This document shows, piece by piece, positions 16,304-25,825 of a stretch of 64,000 nucleotides of DNA; the first letter of the stretch is position 1; every line of letters begins with the position of its first letter. Both the position numbers and the translations under genes were made by a program. Below the pieces are notes generated by a model, which saw only the letters and a program-made list of their open reading frames with translations, was not told the DNA's origin and did not search any database. This stretch comes from Flavicella sp963932955 (GTDB taxonomy: Bacteria > Bacteroidota > Bacteroidia > Flavobacteriales > Flavobacteriaceae): positions 31,595 to 95,594 of the forward strand of contig CAWVRK010000006.1 of NCBI GenBank assembly GCA_963932955.1, written 5' to 3'.

Positions 16304-17945
16304 ATGGCTTTTTTTCAACGCTTTGCATTGGTTTCTTTCGCACTTGTTTTAAGTGCAGCTGGTTGACAGGATTGATACCCAAGTGTTGTATGTTTTTTTG
16401 GGTAAAACGAACAACTTGGTCGTAATAAAGCGGAATCACTGGTGCAGTTTGCATTAGTAAACGATCCATCTTCTGGTACAATTCTTCTCGAATCTTGCGG
16501 TCTGTGGTTTTGATAGCTGTTTCATAAAGCTGGTCAAATTCAGGATTGCTGAAGTGGGTGTAATTGGGACCGTCGGGCGAGAAATTTTTACTGTGAAAAA
16601 TAAAAAGGTAATTTTCAGCATCTGGATAGTCCGCAACCCAACTGCCTCGAAAAAGGTTGAGCTTCCCTTGAACTTTTGACTGTCGCAATGTGGATGGGGG
16701 CATGACGTCTACCGAAACTTTCAATCCTAATTTTCCCAATTCTCGCTGAATGTACTCACACAAATCCAAATACTGACTGTTTGTACTGATGACTATCGAC
16801 GGATTCAAATCTCCTGTTTCTTCGGAATACGAACGCAGCAAATCTTTGGCTTTTTCAGGTTGGTATGTATATCCGTTCATCTGGTCAAACGAAGGCATTC
16901 CTTTGGGAATAAATCCATTTACAGCGGGAGTCCCTATGCCATTTCGCAGGTACAAAATCATTTTTTCACGATCAAAACCGTAATTGATTGCCTGGCGTAT
17001 TTTGAGTGATTGGGCAGCAGGATTTTCAGCGTCCAAATACACACCCAAATACTCCGTGTTTAAATAGGGCCCCGACCGCATGTCTATGCGGTCTTGGTAG
17101 CCAGCTGTCAACTCGCCTTTTTCTGTCAAAAGTTCGTCCTTGTACGAGGCGTCGATGCTGTTTAAAAAATCGAGGTTTCCTTGTACAAATTGCAAAAATT
17201 CACTTTGTTTGTCCGGTAAAAAGGTGATGGCAACAGCTTCTAAATAAGGCAAGCGTTGCCCTAAAACACCACGCTCATGGTAGGCATTATTTTTTCGAAA
17301 AACCAATTTGGTGTTTTCAACCCACAACTGAAATTGAAAAGGCCCAGTACCAATAGGATGTGAACGAAAAGACGTTCCAAAATACGAAACAGCTTCTTTG
17401 GGAACTACCGAGCAATACTTCATACTCAGCAAGCTCAAAAAAGGCGGAAATGGCTGTTTCAATTGAATGACAAAAGTACTGTCATTGACAGCACTGTACT
17501 TTTGCACATGCTCCAAAACCCACTTTCCCGGAGACGCAACTCGGGGATCCTGCAAACGATTCAAACTGTATACAAAATCACTCGCCACCACCTTTCGCGT
17601 ATGATTGGGACCAAAAAGAGGATGCCTGTGAAATTGCACATCTGTCCGCAAATGAAAAGCATAGGTCTTGCCTGTATCCGATATTTCCCAAGACGATGCA
17701 ATGTCTGGCAACACTTCTAAGTGGTCGTCTAATTGCACCAAACCGTTGAACAACTGGTTGGTCGCCCAAATGGTTCTGAGATCTTTAGCAAAAGCCGGAT
17801 CTAATGTCTGGATGTTTGCGTGTTCGTTGTATCGAAAAACAAGGTGAGCGTTTGTCTGTTTATCCGTTTGCGCACAAGAAAATTGCAGCAACAAAGCGAT
17901 GGTCATTATCCCAATCCTAAAAAACCACTTCACTGTCCAAACCAT
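16302..17945 (-). CDS. Peptide/oligopeptide-binding lipoprotein (SBP family 5), orphan
   Basis: A 547-residue DppA/OppA-type solute-binding protein. The start taken is ATG 17945 (MVWTVKWFFRIGIMTIALLL), giving a lipoprotein signal with the lipobox LLLQFSC at residues 18-24. A TTG six codons further up (17963) is the alternative. Family landmarks are ANIQTLDPAFAKD near the mature N-terminus, LFNGLVQLDDHLEVLPDIAS, HPIGTGPFQ, and RQAINYGFDREKMI. No permease or ATPase gene of a peptide ABC transporter is next to it, so it is an orphan binding lipoprotein here. It may work with a distant transporter or as a surface or periplasmic binding protein. Confidence 0.88.
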   Translation of the reverse strand: MVWTVKWFFRIGIMTIALLLQFSCAQTDKQTNAHLVFRYNEHANIQTLDPAFAKDLRTIWATNQLFNGLVQLDDHLEVLPDIASSWEISDTGKTYAFHLRTDVQFHRHPLFGPNHTRKVVASDFVYSLNRLQDPRVASPGKWVLEHVQKYSAVNDSTFVIQLKQPFPPFLSLLSMKYCSVVPKEAVSYFGTSFRSHPIGTGPFQFQLWVENTKLVFRKNNAYHERGVLGQRLPYLEAVAITFLPDKQSEFLQFVQGNLDFLNSIDASYKDELLTEKGELTAGYQDRIDMRSGPYLNTEYLGVYLDAENPAAQSLKIRQAINYGFDREKMILYLRNGIGTPAVNGFIPKGMPSFDQMNGYTYQPEKAKDLLRSYSEETGDLNPSIVISTNSQYLDLCEYIQRELGKLGLKVSVDVMPPSTLRQSKVQGKLNLFRGSWVADYPDAENYLFIFHSKNFSPDGPNYTHFSNPEFDQLYETAIKTTDRKIREELYQKMDRLLMQTAPVIPLYYDQVVRFTQKNIQHLGINPVNQLHLKQVRKKPMQSVEKKP

Positions 17946-18049
17946 TGTGTTCCGTTTTACCAATATTATAGCTGCACAAGGGTTTGGAATGAAAATCGAT
18001 TTTGAAGAGAATTCATTTTAAACAAGTGCCGCTTTTCAGTTTAAAAACT

Positions 18050-18057
18050 TATTTTTG
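18050..18057 (+). promoter_or_regulatory. mtaB -7 promoter box
   Basis: TATTTTTG followed by T matches TAnnTTTG exactly, 20 bp upstream of the ATG at 18078. Confidence 0.6.
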
Positions 18058-18077
18058 TCGGATATAAAAGTACAAGA

Positions 18078-19394
18078 ATGGATGCACATAAAAAAGTAGC
18101 ATTTTACACCTTGGGGTGCAAACTCAATTTCTCCGAGACTTCCACCATTGCACGGACCTTTCAAAACGAAGGTTTCGAACGTGTAGGCTTTGAAGATGCT
18201 GCTGATATTTATGTCATCAACACCTGTTCGGTGACAGATAATGCAGACAAACGCTTTAAAACCATCGTAAAAAATGCCTTAAAGAAAAACGACAAGGCGT
18301 ATTTGATTGCTGTTGGTTGTTACGCGCAATTGAAACCCGAAGAATTGGCAGCTGTTGATGGCGTAGACCTCGTTTTGGGTGCTACGGAAAAATTCAAAGT
18401 AACTGACTACCTCAACGATTTGTCCAAAAATGACATGGGCGAAGTACATTCCTGTGAGATTTCAGAAGCGGACTTTTATGTGGGCTCCTATGCTGTCGGG
18501 GACCGCACGCGTGCCTTTCTAAAGGTGCAAGACGGTTGTGATTACAAATGCACTTACTGTACCATCCCCTTGGCAAGAGGGATTTCAAGAAGTGACACTT
18601 TGGAAAACGTCTTGAAAAATGCACGTGAGATCTCCGAAAGAGGCATCAAAGAAATTGTTTTGACTGGCGTCAATATTGGAGATTATGGAAAAGGAGAATT
18701 TGGGAATAAAAAACACGAACATACTTTTCACGAACTCGTTCAAGCTTTGGATATGGTAAAAGGCATTCACCGTCTTAGAATTTCTTCCATAGAACCCAAC
18801 TTGTTACAAAATAAAACCATCGAATTTGTAGCCCAGTCAAAGTCGTTTGTTCCTCATTTTCACATTCCGCTACAAAGTGGTAGCGATGCCTTGTTAAAGC
18901 TCATGAAACGTCGCTATCTACAACAAACTTATACCGACCGGGTAACTGCAATCAAAAAGAAAATGCCCAATGCCTGCATCGGTGTAGATGTGATTGTCGG
19001 ATTTCCAGGGGAAACAGACGAACTTTTTTTGGAAACCTACAACTACCTCAATGAAATGGACATCTCCTACCTTCACGTCTTTACCTATTCAGAAAGACCC
19101 AACACAGAAGCTGTAGACATGTCAGGTGTTGTTCCTTTAAAAACACGGCAAAAAAGAAGCAAAATGCTTCGTGGATTGTCTGTCAAAAAAAGAAGGGCTT
19201 TTTACGAAAGTCAATTGCAAACAGAACAAAGCGTTTTGTTTGAAAACGAAAACAAAGATGGTTATGCCCAAGGGTTTACAGAAAACTACGTAAAGGTAAA
19301 AACACCTTGGAACCCTAGCTTGGCAAACACCATCCACCGTATTGTACTGACTGAAATTGACGAAGATGGCCTAGTACGCTTTGATTGGTCCTGA
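18078..19394 (+). CDS. mtaB: tRNA t6A37 methylthiotransferase MtaB
   Basis: A radical-SAM enzyme that converts t6A37 to ms2t6A37 in tRNAs reading ANN codons. The 438-residue protein has the three expected parts. The first is an N-terminal UPF0004 domain with its own cysteines (YTLGCKLN at about residue 14, INTCSVT at about 50, VGCYAQ at about 84). The second is the radical-SAM domain with the CDYKCTYC cluster motif at about residues 154-161. The third is a C-terminal TRAM-like stretch (VLFENE...GYAQGFTENYVKV). MtaB rather than MiaB or RimO is favoured by the YTLGCKLNFSET start and the length. Confidence 0.93.
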   Translation: MDAHKKVAFYTLGCKLNFSETSTIARTFQNEGFERVGFEDAADIYVINTCSVTDNADKRFKTIVKNALKKNDKAYLIAVGCYAQLKPEELAAVDGVDLVLGATEKFKVTDYLNDLSKNDMGEVHSCEISEADFYVGSYAVGDRTRAFLKVQDGCDYKCTYCTIPLARGISRSDTLENVLKNAREISERGIKEIVLTGVNIGDYGKGEFGNKKHEHTFHELVQALDMVKGIHRLRISSIEPNLLQNKTIEFVAQSKSFVPHFHIPLQSGSDALLKLMKRRYLQQTYTDRVTAIKKKMPNACIGVDVIVGFPGETDELFLETYNYLNEMDISYLHVFTYSERPNTEAVDMSGVVPLKTRQKRSKMLRGLSVKKRRAFYESQLQTEQSVLFENENKDGYAQGFTENYVKVKTPWNPSLANTIHRIVLTEIDEDGLVRFDWS

Positions 19395-19519
19395 TTTGCT
19401 TCTCTAACTTAATTCCAACGAATACAAGAGCCCGTAAAAAAAGAATGTATCTTCGCTAGTGTTTTGAAAATGCAAAAAGCAATTTCTTGGCACTTCTTAA
19501 TTGAAGAATTTTCCGAAAA

Positions 19520-20170
19520 ATGAAAAAACACATTTATTTACTTCCAGGCACCGCAGCAAATTCGAAAATATTTGACCGAATTGAACTTCCTAAGGAGTGT
19601 TTTGAATTGCATTTTTTAGAATGGGTATTGCCCACTGATAAAAACGAAAGCTTGGAGTCCTACGCTGGACGCATGTGCAAAAAGATACAGCATGCAAAGC
19701 CTATTTTATTGGGTGTTTCCTTTGGAGGTGTCTTGGTCCAAGAAATGAGCAAACAAATCGAATGTGAAAAAATTGTACTCGTTTCGAGTATTAAAAACAA
19801 AGGAGAATTGTCTTTCTTTTTGAACTGTATCCGAGTTACCAAAATTTACCAGTTGTTTCCAAGCAGGTTTCTGTTTCAAATTGAAGAAATACTTTCGCGT
19901 CTCTTTGGACCAAAAGCCGACAAGAAAATCATGGCATACAGAACCTACCTCTCTTTTAGAAATCCAACCTATTTGAAATGGGCAATCCACAATGCACTGT
20001 GCTGGTCTCAGAGAGAAAGTTTGAGCAATACCCTTCACATCCACGGAAACAAAGACCCGATCTTCCCGTTGCACTGCATCAAAAATTGTGAAATTGTAAG
20101 AAACGGATCGCACGTCATGATTCTTACAAAAGGAAAAGAAATTTGTGAAATTTTACTCAAAAACCTTTAG
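19520..20170 (+). CDS. Alpha/beta hydrolase
   Basis: A 216-residue single-domain hydrolase. The oxyanion-hole region is YLLPGTAAN near residue 9, the nucleophile elbow is GVSFGG (Ser about residue 67), the acid is in HGNKDPIFP (about residue 176), and the catalytic histidine is in NGSHVMI (about residue 197). There is no signal peptide, so it acts in the cytoplasm. The substrate cannot be inferred. A TATCTTCG sequence at 19447-19454 resembles a -7 box with one mismatch. Confidence 0.8.
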   Translation: MKKHIYLLPGTAANSKIFDRIELPKECFELHFLEWVLPTDKNESLESYAGRMCKKIQHAKPILLGVSFGGVLVQEMSKQIECEKIVLVSSIKNKGELSFFLNCIRVTKIYQLFPSRFLFQIEEILSRLFGPKADKKIMAYRTYLSFRNPTYLKWAIHNALCWSQRESLSNTLHIHGNKDPIFPLHCIKNCEIVRNGSHVMILTKGKEICEILLKNL

Positions 20171-20202
20171 CATGGACAGTTAAGACCCAACCCTGAGACA
20201 GT

Positions 20203-21141
20203 TTAAAATTTTTCTTGGAGTGCCTCCTTGTACTCTTTGACCATCTCGTCGACAATCTCTTTGGCAGATTGAATTTCGTGAATCAAACCTGCTACCTGAC
20301 CAATCTCTAGCATCCCATCGACCAAATCTCCTTCAAACATCCCTCGTTTCAAGCGGCGTTTGCCAAGTAGTTTTTTTAAATCCTCCACACTTTTGTGTTC
20401 TTGATGGAGTTTTTCAATTTGGGTGTAAAATTCGTTTTTAATCATCCGAACAGGAGCGATCTCTTTGAGTGTCAACACTGTATCTCCTTCTGAAACATCG
20501 ACGACTTTCTTTTTAAAGTCGATGTGAGCAGAAGATTCCAAACTCGCAGCAAAGCGACTGCCAACCTGCACTCCATCTGCACCCAAAACCAGTGCAGCCA
20601 ACATCCCCCTGCCTGTGGCAATTCCTCCGGCGGCGATCAAAGGGATTTGCAACTGCTCCTTGACCATTGGAATTAAGGTGAATGTGGTGCTCTCTTCTCT
20701 TCCATTGTGTCCACCCGCCTCAAATCCTTCAGCGACCACAGCATCTACACCTGCAGCCTGGGCTTTCATAGCAAATTTGATACTGCTAACCACATGTACG
20801 ACCGTTATTCCATGTTTTTTCAAATGCGAAGTCCACAAAGCGGGGTTGCCCGCAGATGTAAAGACAATTTTTACCTCTTCTTCAATGAGAATTGCGATGA
20901 TTTCATCAATGTTGGGGTACAGCATGGGAACGTTAACTCCAAATGGTTTGGAAGTGGCTTTTTTACATTTTTGGATGTGAGTCCTCAAAACGTCGGGATA
21001 CATGGATCCAGCACCTATCAAGCCCAAACCACCTGCATTGCTTACAGCTGCTGCTAGTTTGTAGCCACTCACCCAAACCATTCCTCCTTGAACAATTGGG
21101 TATTTTATGTCAAATAATTGGGTGATTCGTGTGGAATTCAT
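20203..21141 (-). CDS. Nitronate monooxygenase / FabK-like flavin enzyme
   Basis: A 312-residue TIM-barrel FMN protein of the 2-nitropropane dioxygenase family. Seen are the N-terminal YPIVQGGMVWVSGYKLAAAV, NAGGLGLIGAG, KPFGVNVPML at about residue 68, EGFEAGGHNG at about 140-150 (with the family's GGH), IAAGGIATGRGM, and GADGVQVGSRF at about residues 190-200. Relatives oxidise nitronates (class I NMO) or reduce enoyl-ACP (FabK), and sequence alone does not settle which. The gene starts 37 bp after the subtilase gene ends, so the two may share a transcript. Confidence 0.82.
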   Translation of the reverse strand: MNSTRITQLFDIKYPIVQGGMVWVSGYKLAAAVSNAGGLGLIGAGSMYPDVLRTHIQKCKKATSKPFGVNVPMLYPNIDEIIAILIEEEVKIVFTSAGNPALWTSHLKKHGITVVHVVSSIKFAMKAQAAGVDAVVAEGFEAGGHNGREESTTFTLIPMVKEQLQIPLIAAGGIATGRGMLAALVLGADGVQVGSRFAASLESSAHIDFKKKVVDVSEGDTVLTLKEIAPVRMIKNEFYTQIEKLHQEHKSVEDLKKLLGKRRLKRGMFEGDLVDGMLEIGQVAGLIHEIQSAKEIVDEMVKEYKEALQEKF

Positions 21142-21178
21142 TGTGGTTATTGTTCTTAAAGGACTAGAAAAAATCTGT

Positions 21179-22810
21179 TCAATTTGTCTTTACAAACTTA
21201 AAGACTTTCTTCCGACCATCCAATTTCAATTCCAACAGATACAAGCCTGGACTTAGATCAAAAATAGCTAGGGAAGGATTTTCTTTAAATACTGTTGTTT
21301 GTTGCATCACTTTGCCAGAAATAGCCAACACTCGAGCGGAAAGCTGACGTACCTCATCGGACAATTTGAAATTTAAAAACTCTTTGCCGAAATTTGAAGA
21401 AAGCTCCCATTCTGCTTTGTTTATTTTTTCAATTATCAAGGTATTGTAGGCTGCTTCAAAATTGGGAATTCCATAGCCTCTATGCGCAGAGGGCATTGCA
21501 TACAAATCTGCAGATTCTTTAATGACTTGCCTGAGTTCTGAAACCGTTAAGGTTGGACAAACCTGCCACAAGCAAGTCACCAAACCGGTGATGATGGGAG
21601 CAGAAAAAGAAGTTCCATTGGAAGGGCTTATATTTCCAGAGGAATTGATTACAGAGGCATACAGTCCTTGTGCCAAGACATCTGGCTTGACACGTCCGTC
21701 AGCAGTAGGTCCGTAGGAACTAAAAAAAGCACTTTCTTCCTGAGCATCCACAGCTCCTACAGTGAGAACAGACGGAGCATCTGCGGGCGCACTGATGTAT
21801 TTCCAAGGAGAATTTCCCGAATTTCCTGCAGAAACAACCACAAAGATCCCTTTGGCAACTGCGACTTCCGCTCCTCTTGAAATAAAGGTCGTTGCACCAT
21901 CCATATCCGAATATGTGTAATCGTATCTCGATTCGTCAAACGTAGTATACCCCAAGGAGGTGTTGATCACATCGACTCCAAGACTGTCTGACTTTTCAGC
22001 AGCTTCCACCCACAAACTTTCTTCGAGAGGAGTTTCGTTGGGTGGATCTTCAGTGACAAACAAGTAAAATTGTGCTTTGGGAGCAGTTCCAAGAAACTGC
22101 CCTTCAATGTCAGCAGCAATGGTTGACAAGACCGAAAGACCGTGTTCACTCCCCGTTTCTTGATAAAAATCAGGAGATCGATTTACATAGTCATAGCCGC
22201 CCAAAATCTCACCATTGTCAAGGTTGTTGTCGTGTAATTTTGAAAAGGCAGCAAAAGTTTCAACACCTTTGAAACCAGCGTCTAAAATCGCAATTTGCAA
22301 ACCTCCCCCTTGAAAACCCATCGTGTGTAAATCATCTCCGTGTAGCATTTCTATCTGGTTGGCAGCAGGTCCGTAGTCCAAAAGAACCGCATCTTTGATG
22401 TTCTCTAATTTTTGTCTTTTTTCTTTGAGCGTAATTTTGGACTTGTTGTGTCTGTTGTCTCCATATGTTATGGAAGCCACACCCGAGAAGTTTGAAAGTG
22501 AGTCGATCGCTGTTTTAGTCCCTCGGACGTGAAGTGCGTTCAACCACTTGGATTTTGCCATTACAGTCACCCCTACCGTATTGGAGATTGCAGAAACAGT
22601 CCCAGCATCCAACGGAATATCACGATCATCCAAAGCAATTCCTTGCCGGATCCTTCGGTCCAAAGCTCTTTGAGAAAGCATGGTCAAGGGATTGTTAAAA
22701 TAGGTGTCCACATTTGTTTTTTCAGACAAATAAATCCATGCTTCCTCTTGTTGTGCGTAGGAAAAAGCACACACAAAAAAACTAAAAAGGAAAAGTATTG
22801 TTTTAATCAT
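21179..22810 (-). CDS. Secreted subtilisin-like serine protease with T9SS sorting domain
   Basis: A 543-residue S8 peptidase starting at ATG 22810. The Sec signal peptide is MIKTILFLFSFFVCAFSYAQ. The catalytic triad is visible as Asp in AILDAGF (about residue 173), His in GSEHGLSVLS (about 222) and Ser in NGTSFSAPI (about 401). The last 75 residues form a type A T9SS/Por C-terminal domain (ISGKV..., DLSPGLYLLELKLDGRKKVF, ending KFVKTN). The protein should therefore cross the outer membrane by the type IX system and be released or attached to the surface. The 14 residues encoded upstream of this ATG look like intergenic sequence. Confidence 0.92.
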   Translation of the reverse strand: MIKTILFLFSFFVCAFSYAQQEEAWIYLSEKTNVDTYFNNPLTMLSQRALDRRIRQGIALDDRDIPLDAGTVSAISNTVGVTVMAKSKWLNALHVRGTKTAIDSLSNFSGVASITYGDNRHNKSKITLKEKRQKLENIKDAVLLDYGPAANQIEMLHGDDLHTMGFQGGGLQIAILDAGFKGVETFAAFSKLHDNNLDNGEILGGYDYVNRSPDFYQETGSEHGLSVLSTIAADIEGQFLGTAPKAQFYLFVTEDPPNETPLEESLWVEAAEKSDSLGVDVINTSLGYTTFDESRYDYTYSDMDGATTFISRGAEVAVAKGIFVVVSAGNSGNSPWKYISAPADAPSVLTVGAVDAQEESAFFSSYGPTADGRVKPDVLAQGLYASVINSSGNISPSNGTSFSAPIITGLVTCLWQVCPTLTVSELRQVIKESADLYAMPSAHRGYGIPNFEAAYNTLIIEKINKAEWELSSNFGKEFLNFKLSDEVRQLSARVLAISGKVMQQTTVFKENPSLAIFDLSPGLYLLELKLDGRKKVFKFVKTN

Positions 22811-22860
22811 GTTCACCAACCAAGTTACAAAAATTATAGGTTTTGATGTCATCTCTTTGA

Positions 22861-22891
22861 AAAAAAAGACGGCCTTTCAAGCCGTCTTTTT
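22861..22891 (-). terminator. Rho-independent terminator of lon
   Basis: On the minus strand a GACGGC stem with a 7-base loop and A/T extension is followed by a run of seven T, about 40 bp after the lon stop codon. The A/T flanks on both sides could make it work in both directions. Confidence 0.85.
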
Positions 22892-22932
22892 GAGTTCAAT
22901 ACCCACACAGGTTGGATTTTAAAAACTTAAAT

Positions 22933-25389
22933 TTAAACCAATTTCTTGGCGTTTTTAACTTTTTGTTTTAGCAAGGCAATTTCGAGTACTTCACGCATTT
23001 CATCCACATAGTGGAATTTCAAACCTTTCAAATAGGAGTCTTTGATTTCATCGATATCTTTTTTGTTGGCGACACAAAGAATAATCTCTTTGATATTGGC
23101 TCTTTTGGCAGCCAATATTTTTTCTTTGATCCCCCCTACTGGCAAGACCTTTCCGCGCAACGTGATTTCGCCAGTCATGGCCAAATTAGATTTTACTTTT
23201 CTTTGTGTCAAAACTGAGACCAAAGAGGTGAGCATCGTAATTCCCGCACTTGGGCCGTCTTTGGGAGTGGCTCCTTCGGGTACGTGAATGTGTATTTTGT
23301 AGTCGTCCAAAATCTTTTGGTCAATTCCAAATACACCGACATTTGCTTTGATGTATTCCAAAGCAATGGTCGCCGATTCTTTCATGACCTTTCCAAGGTT
23401 TCCTGTGATGGAGAGTTCGCCTTTGCCTTTGGACAAAATGGATTCAATAAACAAGATGTCACCTCCGACACTTGTCCAAGCCAATCCGGTCACAACACCT
23501 GCTACTTTGTTACTTTCGTATTTGTCTCTTTCCAAACGAGACGCTCCCAAAATAATAACAATGTCGTCGTTGGTCAATTTGACATGGTAAGCTTCTTCCA
23601 TCGCAATGGATTTGGCTGTATTTCGAACGACCTTGGCGATTTGTTTTTCCAAACCACGCACACCCGACTCTCGGGTGTAACCAGTGACGATTTTTTCCAA
23701 CTGTGCTTTCCCTAGCTTTAGATGCTTTGGTGCCAAGCCATGAGCTGTCAACTGTTTTGGCAAGAGGTGTTTTTTAGCAATTTCTACTTTTTCTTCCACT
23801 GTATAGCCCGATACATTGATCAATTCCATTCTGTCTCTAAGCGCCCACGGCACTTGGCTGATGTTGTTTGCCGTCGCGATGAATAGAATTTTAGAGAGGT
23901 CGTAACCGACTTCCAAATAGTTGTCGTAAAATGTGGTGTTTTGTTCCGGATCCAATACTTCCAACATGGCTGCAGAAGGGTCACCGTTTTGATTGGATAC
24001 CAATTTATCTATTTCATCCAATACAAATACTGGATTGGACGTATGTGCTTTTTTGAGGTTTTGAATTACTCGTCCTGGCATGGCGCCAACATAAGTCTTG
24101 CGATGGCCTCTGATTTCGGATTCATCACGCAATCCCCCTAAGGACATTCGGATATACTTGCGTCCCAATGATTCCGCAACAGATTTTCCCAATGAAGTTT
24201 TTCCTACTCCAGGAGGGCCGTACAAACAAATGATTGGAGATTTCATATCTCCTTTCAGCTTCAACACAGCCAAATGTTCGATGATTCTCTTTTTGACTTC
24301 TTCCAATCCAAAATGATCCCTGTCCAATATTTTTTGGGCATTTTTCAAATCGAATTTGTCATCAGAGTATTCGTTCCAAGGAAGTTCCAATAGCAATTCC
24401 AAATAGTTTCTTTGTACAGAATAATCAGGCATTTGTGGGCTCATCCGCTGCAAACGTCCAATTTCTTTGTCAAAGCGCTCTTGGACTTCTTTGTTCCATT
24501 TCTTGCCTTTGGCTTTGGTTTTCAACTCGTTCAGTTCCTCATCGTGTGAAGCGCCCCCCAACTCTTCCTGAATGGTTTTTAGCTGTTGGGTAAGGTAGTA
24601 CTCGCGTTGTTGTTGGTCCATATCCACGCGTGTTTTGGACTGAATGTCATTGCGCAAAGCCAAGCGTTGCAATTCTTTGTTCAGCTCTTTCAAAGTCAAA
24701 ATCGCACGTTCTTTCAAACTGCTTTTTTGCAAAAGTCGTTGCTTTTTATGAACACTTAGGTTCATGTTTGAGGAAATAAAATTCACTAAAAAAGACTGAC
24801 TTTGGATGTTTTTGATGGCAAAAGCAGCTTCCGAAGGAAGATTTGGATTTTCTTTGATCACTTCCAATGCCGATTCAGTTACGGAAGCAATAATTTCCTT
24901 AAATTCTTCTGTGTCTTCTAGAAAACGATCTTCTAAAAACTCTTCAGTGGTCGCTTTTAGATAAGGTGTTTCTTGTATCACTTCTTTGATTTGAAAACGC
25001 TTTTTCCCTTGAATGATCACGGTGGTATTGCCATCAGGCATTTTCAAAACACGCAAAATCTGGGCTACCACTCCCGTCTTGTGTATGTCTTTTGCAGTGG
25101 GCGTTTCCACCTCTGGGTCTATTTGAGAAACGACGCCCAATATTTTGTCACCTTTGTTGACTTCTTTGATCAACTGAATGGACTGATCTCTACCCGCTGT
25201 AATGGGAATGACCACTCCCGGAAACAAGACCGTATTGCGCAAAGGTAAAATAGGAAGGACCTCTGGGACTTCTTCTTTGTTGATTTCTTCTTCGTCTTCG
25301 ACGGTCATCAATGGAATCAATTCGGAATCTTCATCCATCATGTTTTGAAGCGACAAACTGTCTATTTTAATTATTTTTGAATCACTCAT
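22933..25389 (-). CDS. lon: ATP-dependent protease Lon
   Basis: An 818-residue cytoplasmic AAA+ protease that degrades misfolded and regulatory proteins. The N-terminal LON substrate domain starts at VLPILPLRNTVLFPGVV (about residue 43). Walker A is YGPPGVGKTS (about residue 391), Walker B is FVLDEID, and the C-terminal protease domain carries the Ser in KDGPSAGI (about residue 710) and the Lys in GGIKEKIL (about residue 753). The acidic extension of about 40 residues at the N-terminus is seen in other Bacteroidota Lon proteins. The gene stands alone with its own terminator. Confidence 0.96.
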   Translation of the reverse strand: MSDSKIIKIDSLSLQNMMDEDSELIPLMTVEDEEEINKEEVPEVLPILPLRNTVLFPGVVIPITAGRDQSIQLIKEVNKGDKILGVVSQIDPEVETPTAKDIHKTGVVAQILRVLKMPDGNTTVIIQGKKRFQIKEVIQETPYLKATTEEFLEDRFLEDTEEFKEIIASVTESALEVIKENPNLPSEAAFAIKNIQSQSFLVNFISSNMNLSVHKKQRLLQKSSLKERAILTLKELNKELQRLALRNDIQSKTRVDMDQQQREYYLTQQLKTIQEELGGASHDEELNELKTKAKGKKWNKEVQERFDKEIGRLQRMSPQMPDYSVQRNYLELLLELPWNEYSDDKFDLKNAQKILDRDHFGLEEVKKRIIEHLAVLKLKGDMKSPIICLYGPPGVGKTSLGKSVAESLGRKYIRMSLGGLRDESEIRGHRKTYVGAMPGRVIQNLKKAHTSNPVFVLDEIDKLVSNQNGDPSAAMLEVLDPEQNTTFYDNYLEVGYDLSKILFIATANNISQVPWALRDRMELINVSGYTVEEKVEIAKKHLLPKQLTAHGLAPKHLKLGKAQLEKIVTGYTRESGVRGLEKQIAKVVRNTAKSIAMEEAYHVKLTNDDIVIILGASRLERDKYESNKVAGVVTGLAWTSVGGDILFIESILSKGKGELSITGNLGKVMKESATIALEYIKANVGVFGIDQKILDDYKIHIHVPEGATPKDGPSAGITMLTSLVSVLTQRKVKSNLAMTGEITLRGKVLPVGGIKEKILAAKRANIKEIILCVANKKDIDEIKDSYLKGLKFHYVDEMREVLEIALLKQKVKNAKKLV

Positions 25390-25825
25390 AGGGTTTATTT
25401 ACTGCCAACTTGACATTTTAGTGCATGCTTTTTTCGAAAACCAAACAAGCAACCCCCCACAAACGACTGAAAAACAGGGATTGGGGTACATTACCACTGG
25501 ACTTTCCACGCTTATAGGTCAATTGTTGTGCCAATTCGCACCTAGAGCAAACCTATCTTGTCTATTGAATCTTCAATATGTTAAATACACGGATAATAGT
25601 GTTCATTGAATTGACAAACCCCACAAACTCTTCGATAGAAAATAAGTTTTTCGTGAGTTCAGAAACCCCTTGAATTCAAAAAAAAGAACGTACTAAATTG
25701 TGAAGACCGACTCAATTAAGGAACTCTGTATGTGATTTAAAATGAACACAAAAATTTTGACTTGAAGAAGAAGATTTTAGGCAAAAAATCTCTTTTCTAA
25801 TTGTGGGTATTTGACAAAGACTTTT
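25390..25825. other. 436-bp region without a recognisable gene
   Basis: This interval holds the upstream region of lon and the downstream region of the transglutaminase-like lipoprotein gene. The only open frame of note is 62 codons on the plus strand at 25421-25609, with a composition that does not look coding. I see no clear TAnnTTTG box for lon, no hairpin with a T-run and no repeat. Confidence 0.5.

Noticed and set aside
23284..23715. 143-codon open frame antisense to lon
   Set aside because: It is a shadow of the conserved Lon protease domain.
25421..25609. 62-codon plus-strand frame upstream of lon
   Set aside because: The composition is not coding-like, there is no promoter match and no recognised family. 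One minus-strand frame here reads a little like an outer-membrane barrel (FNRQDRFALGANWHNN) but is broken by stops and too short to claim as a pseudogene.
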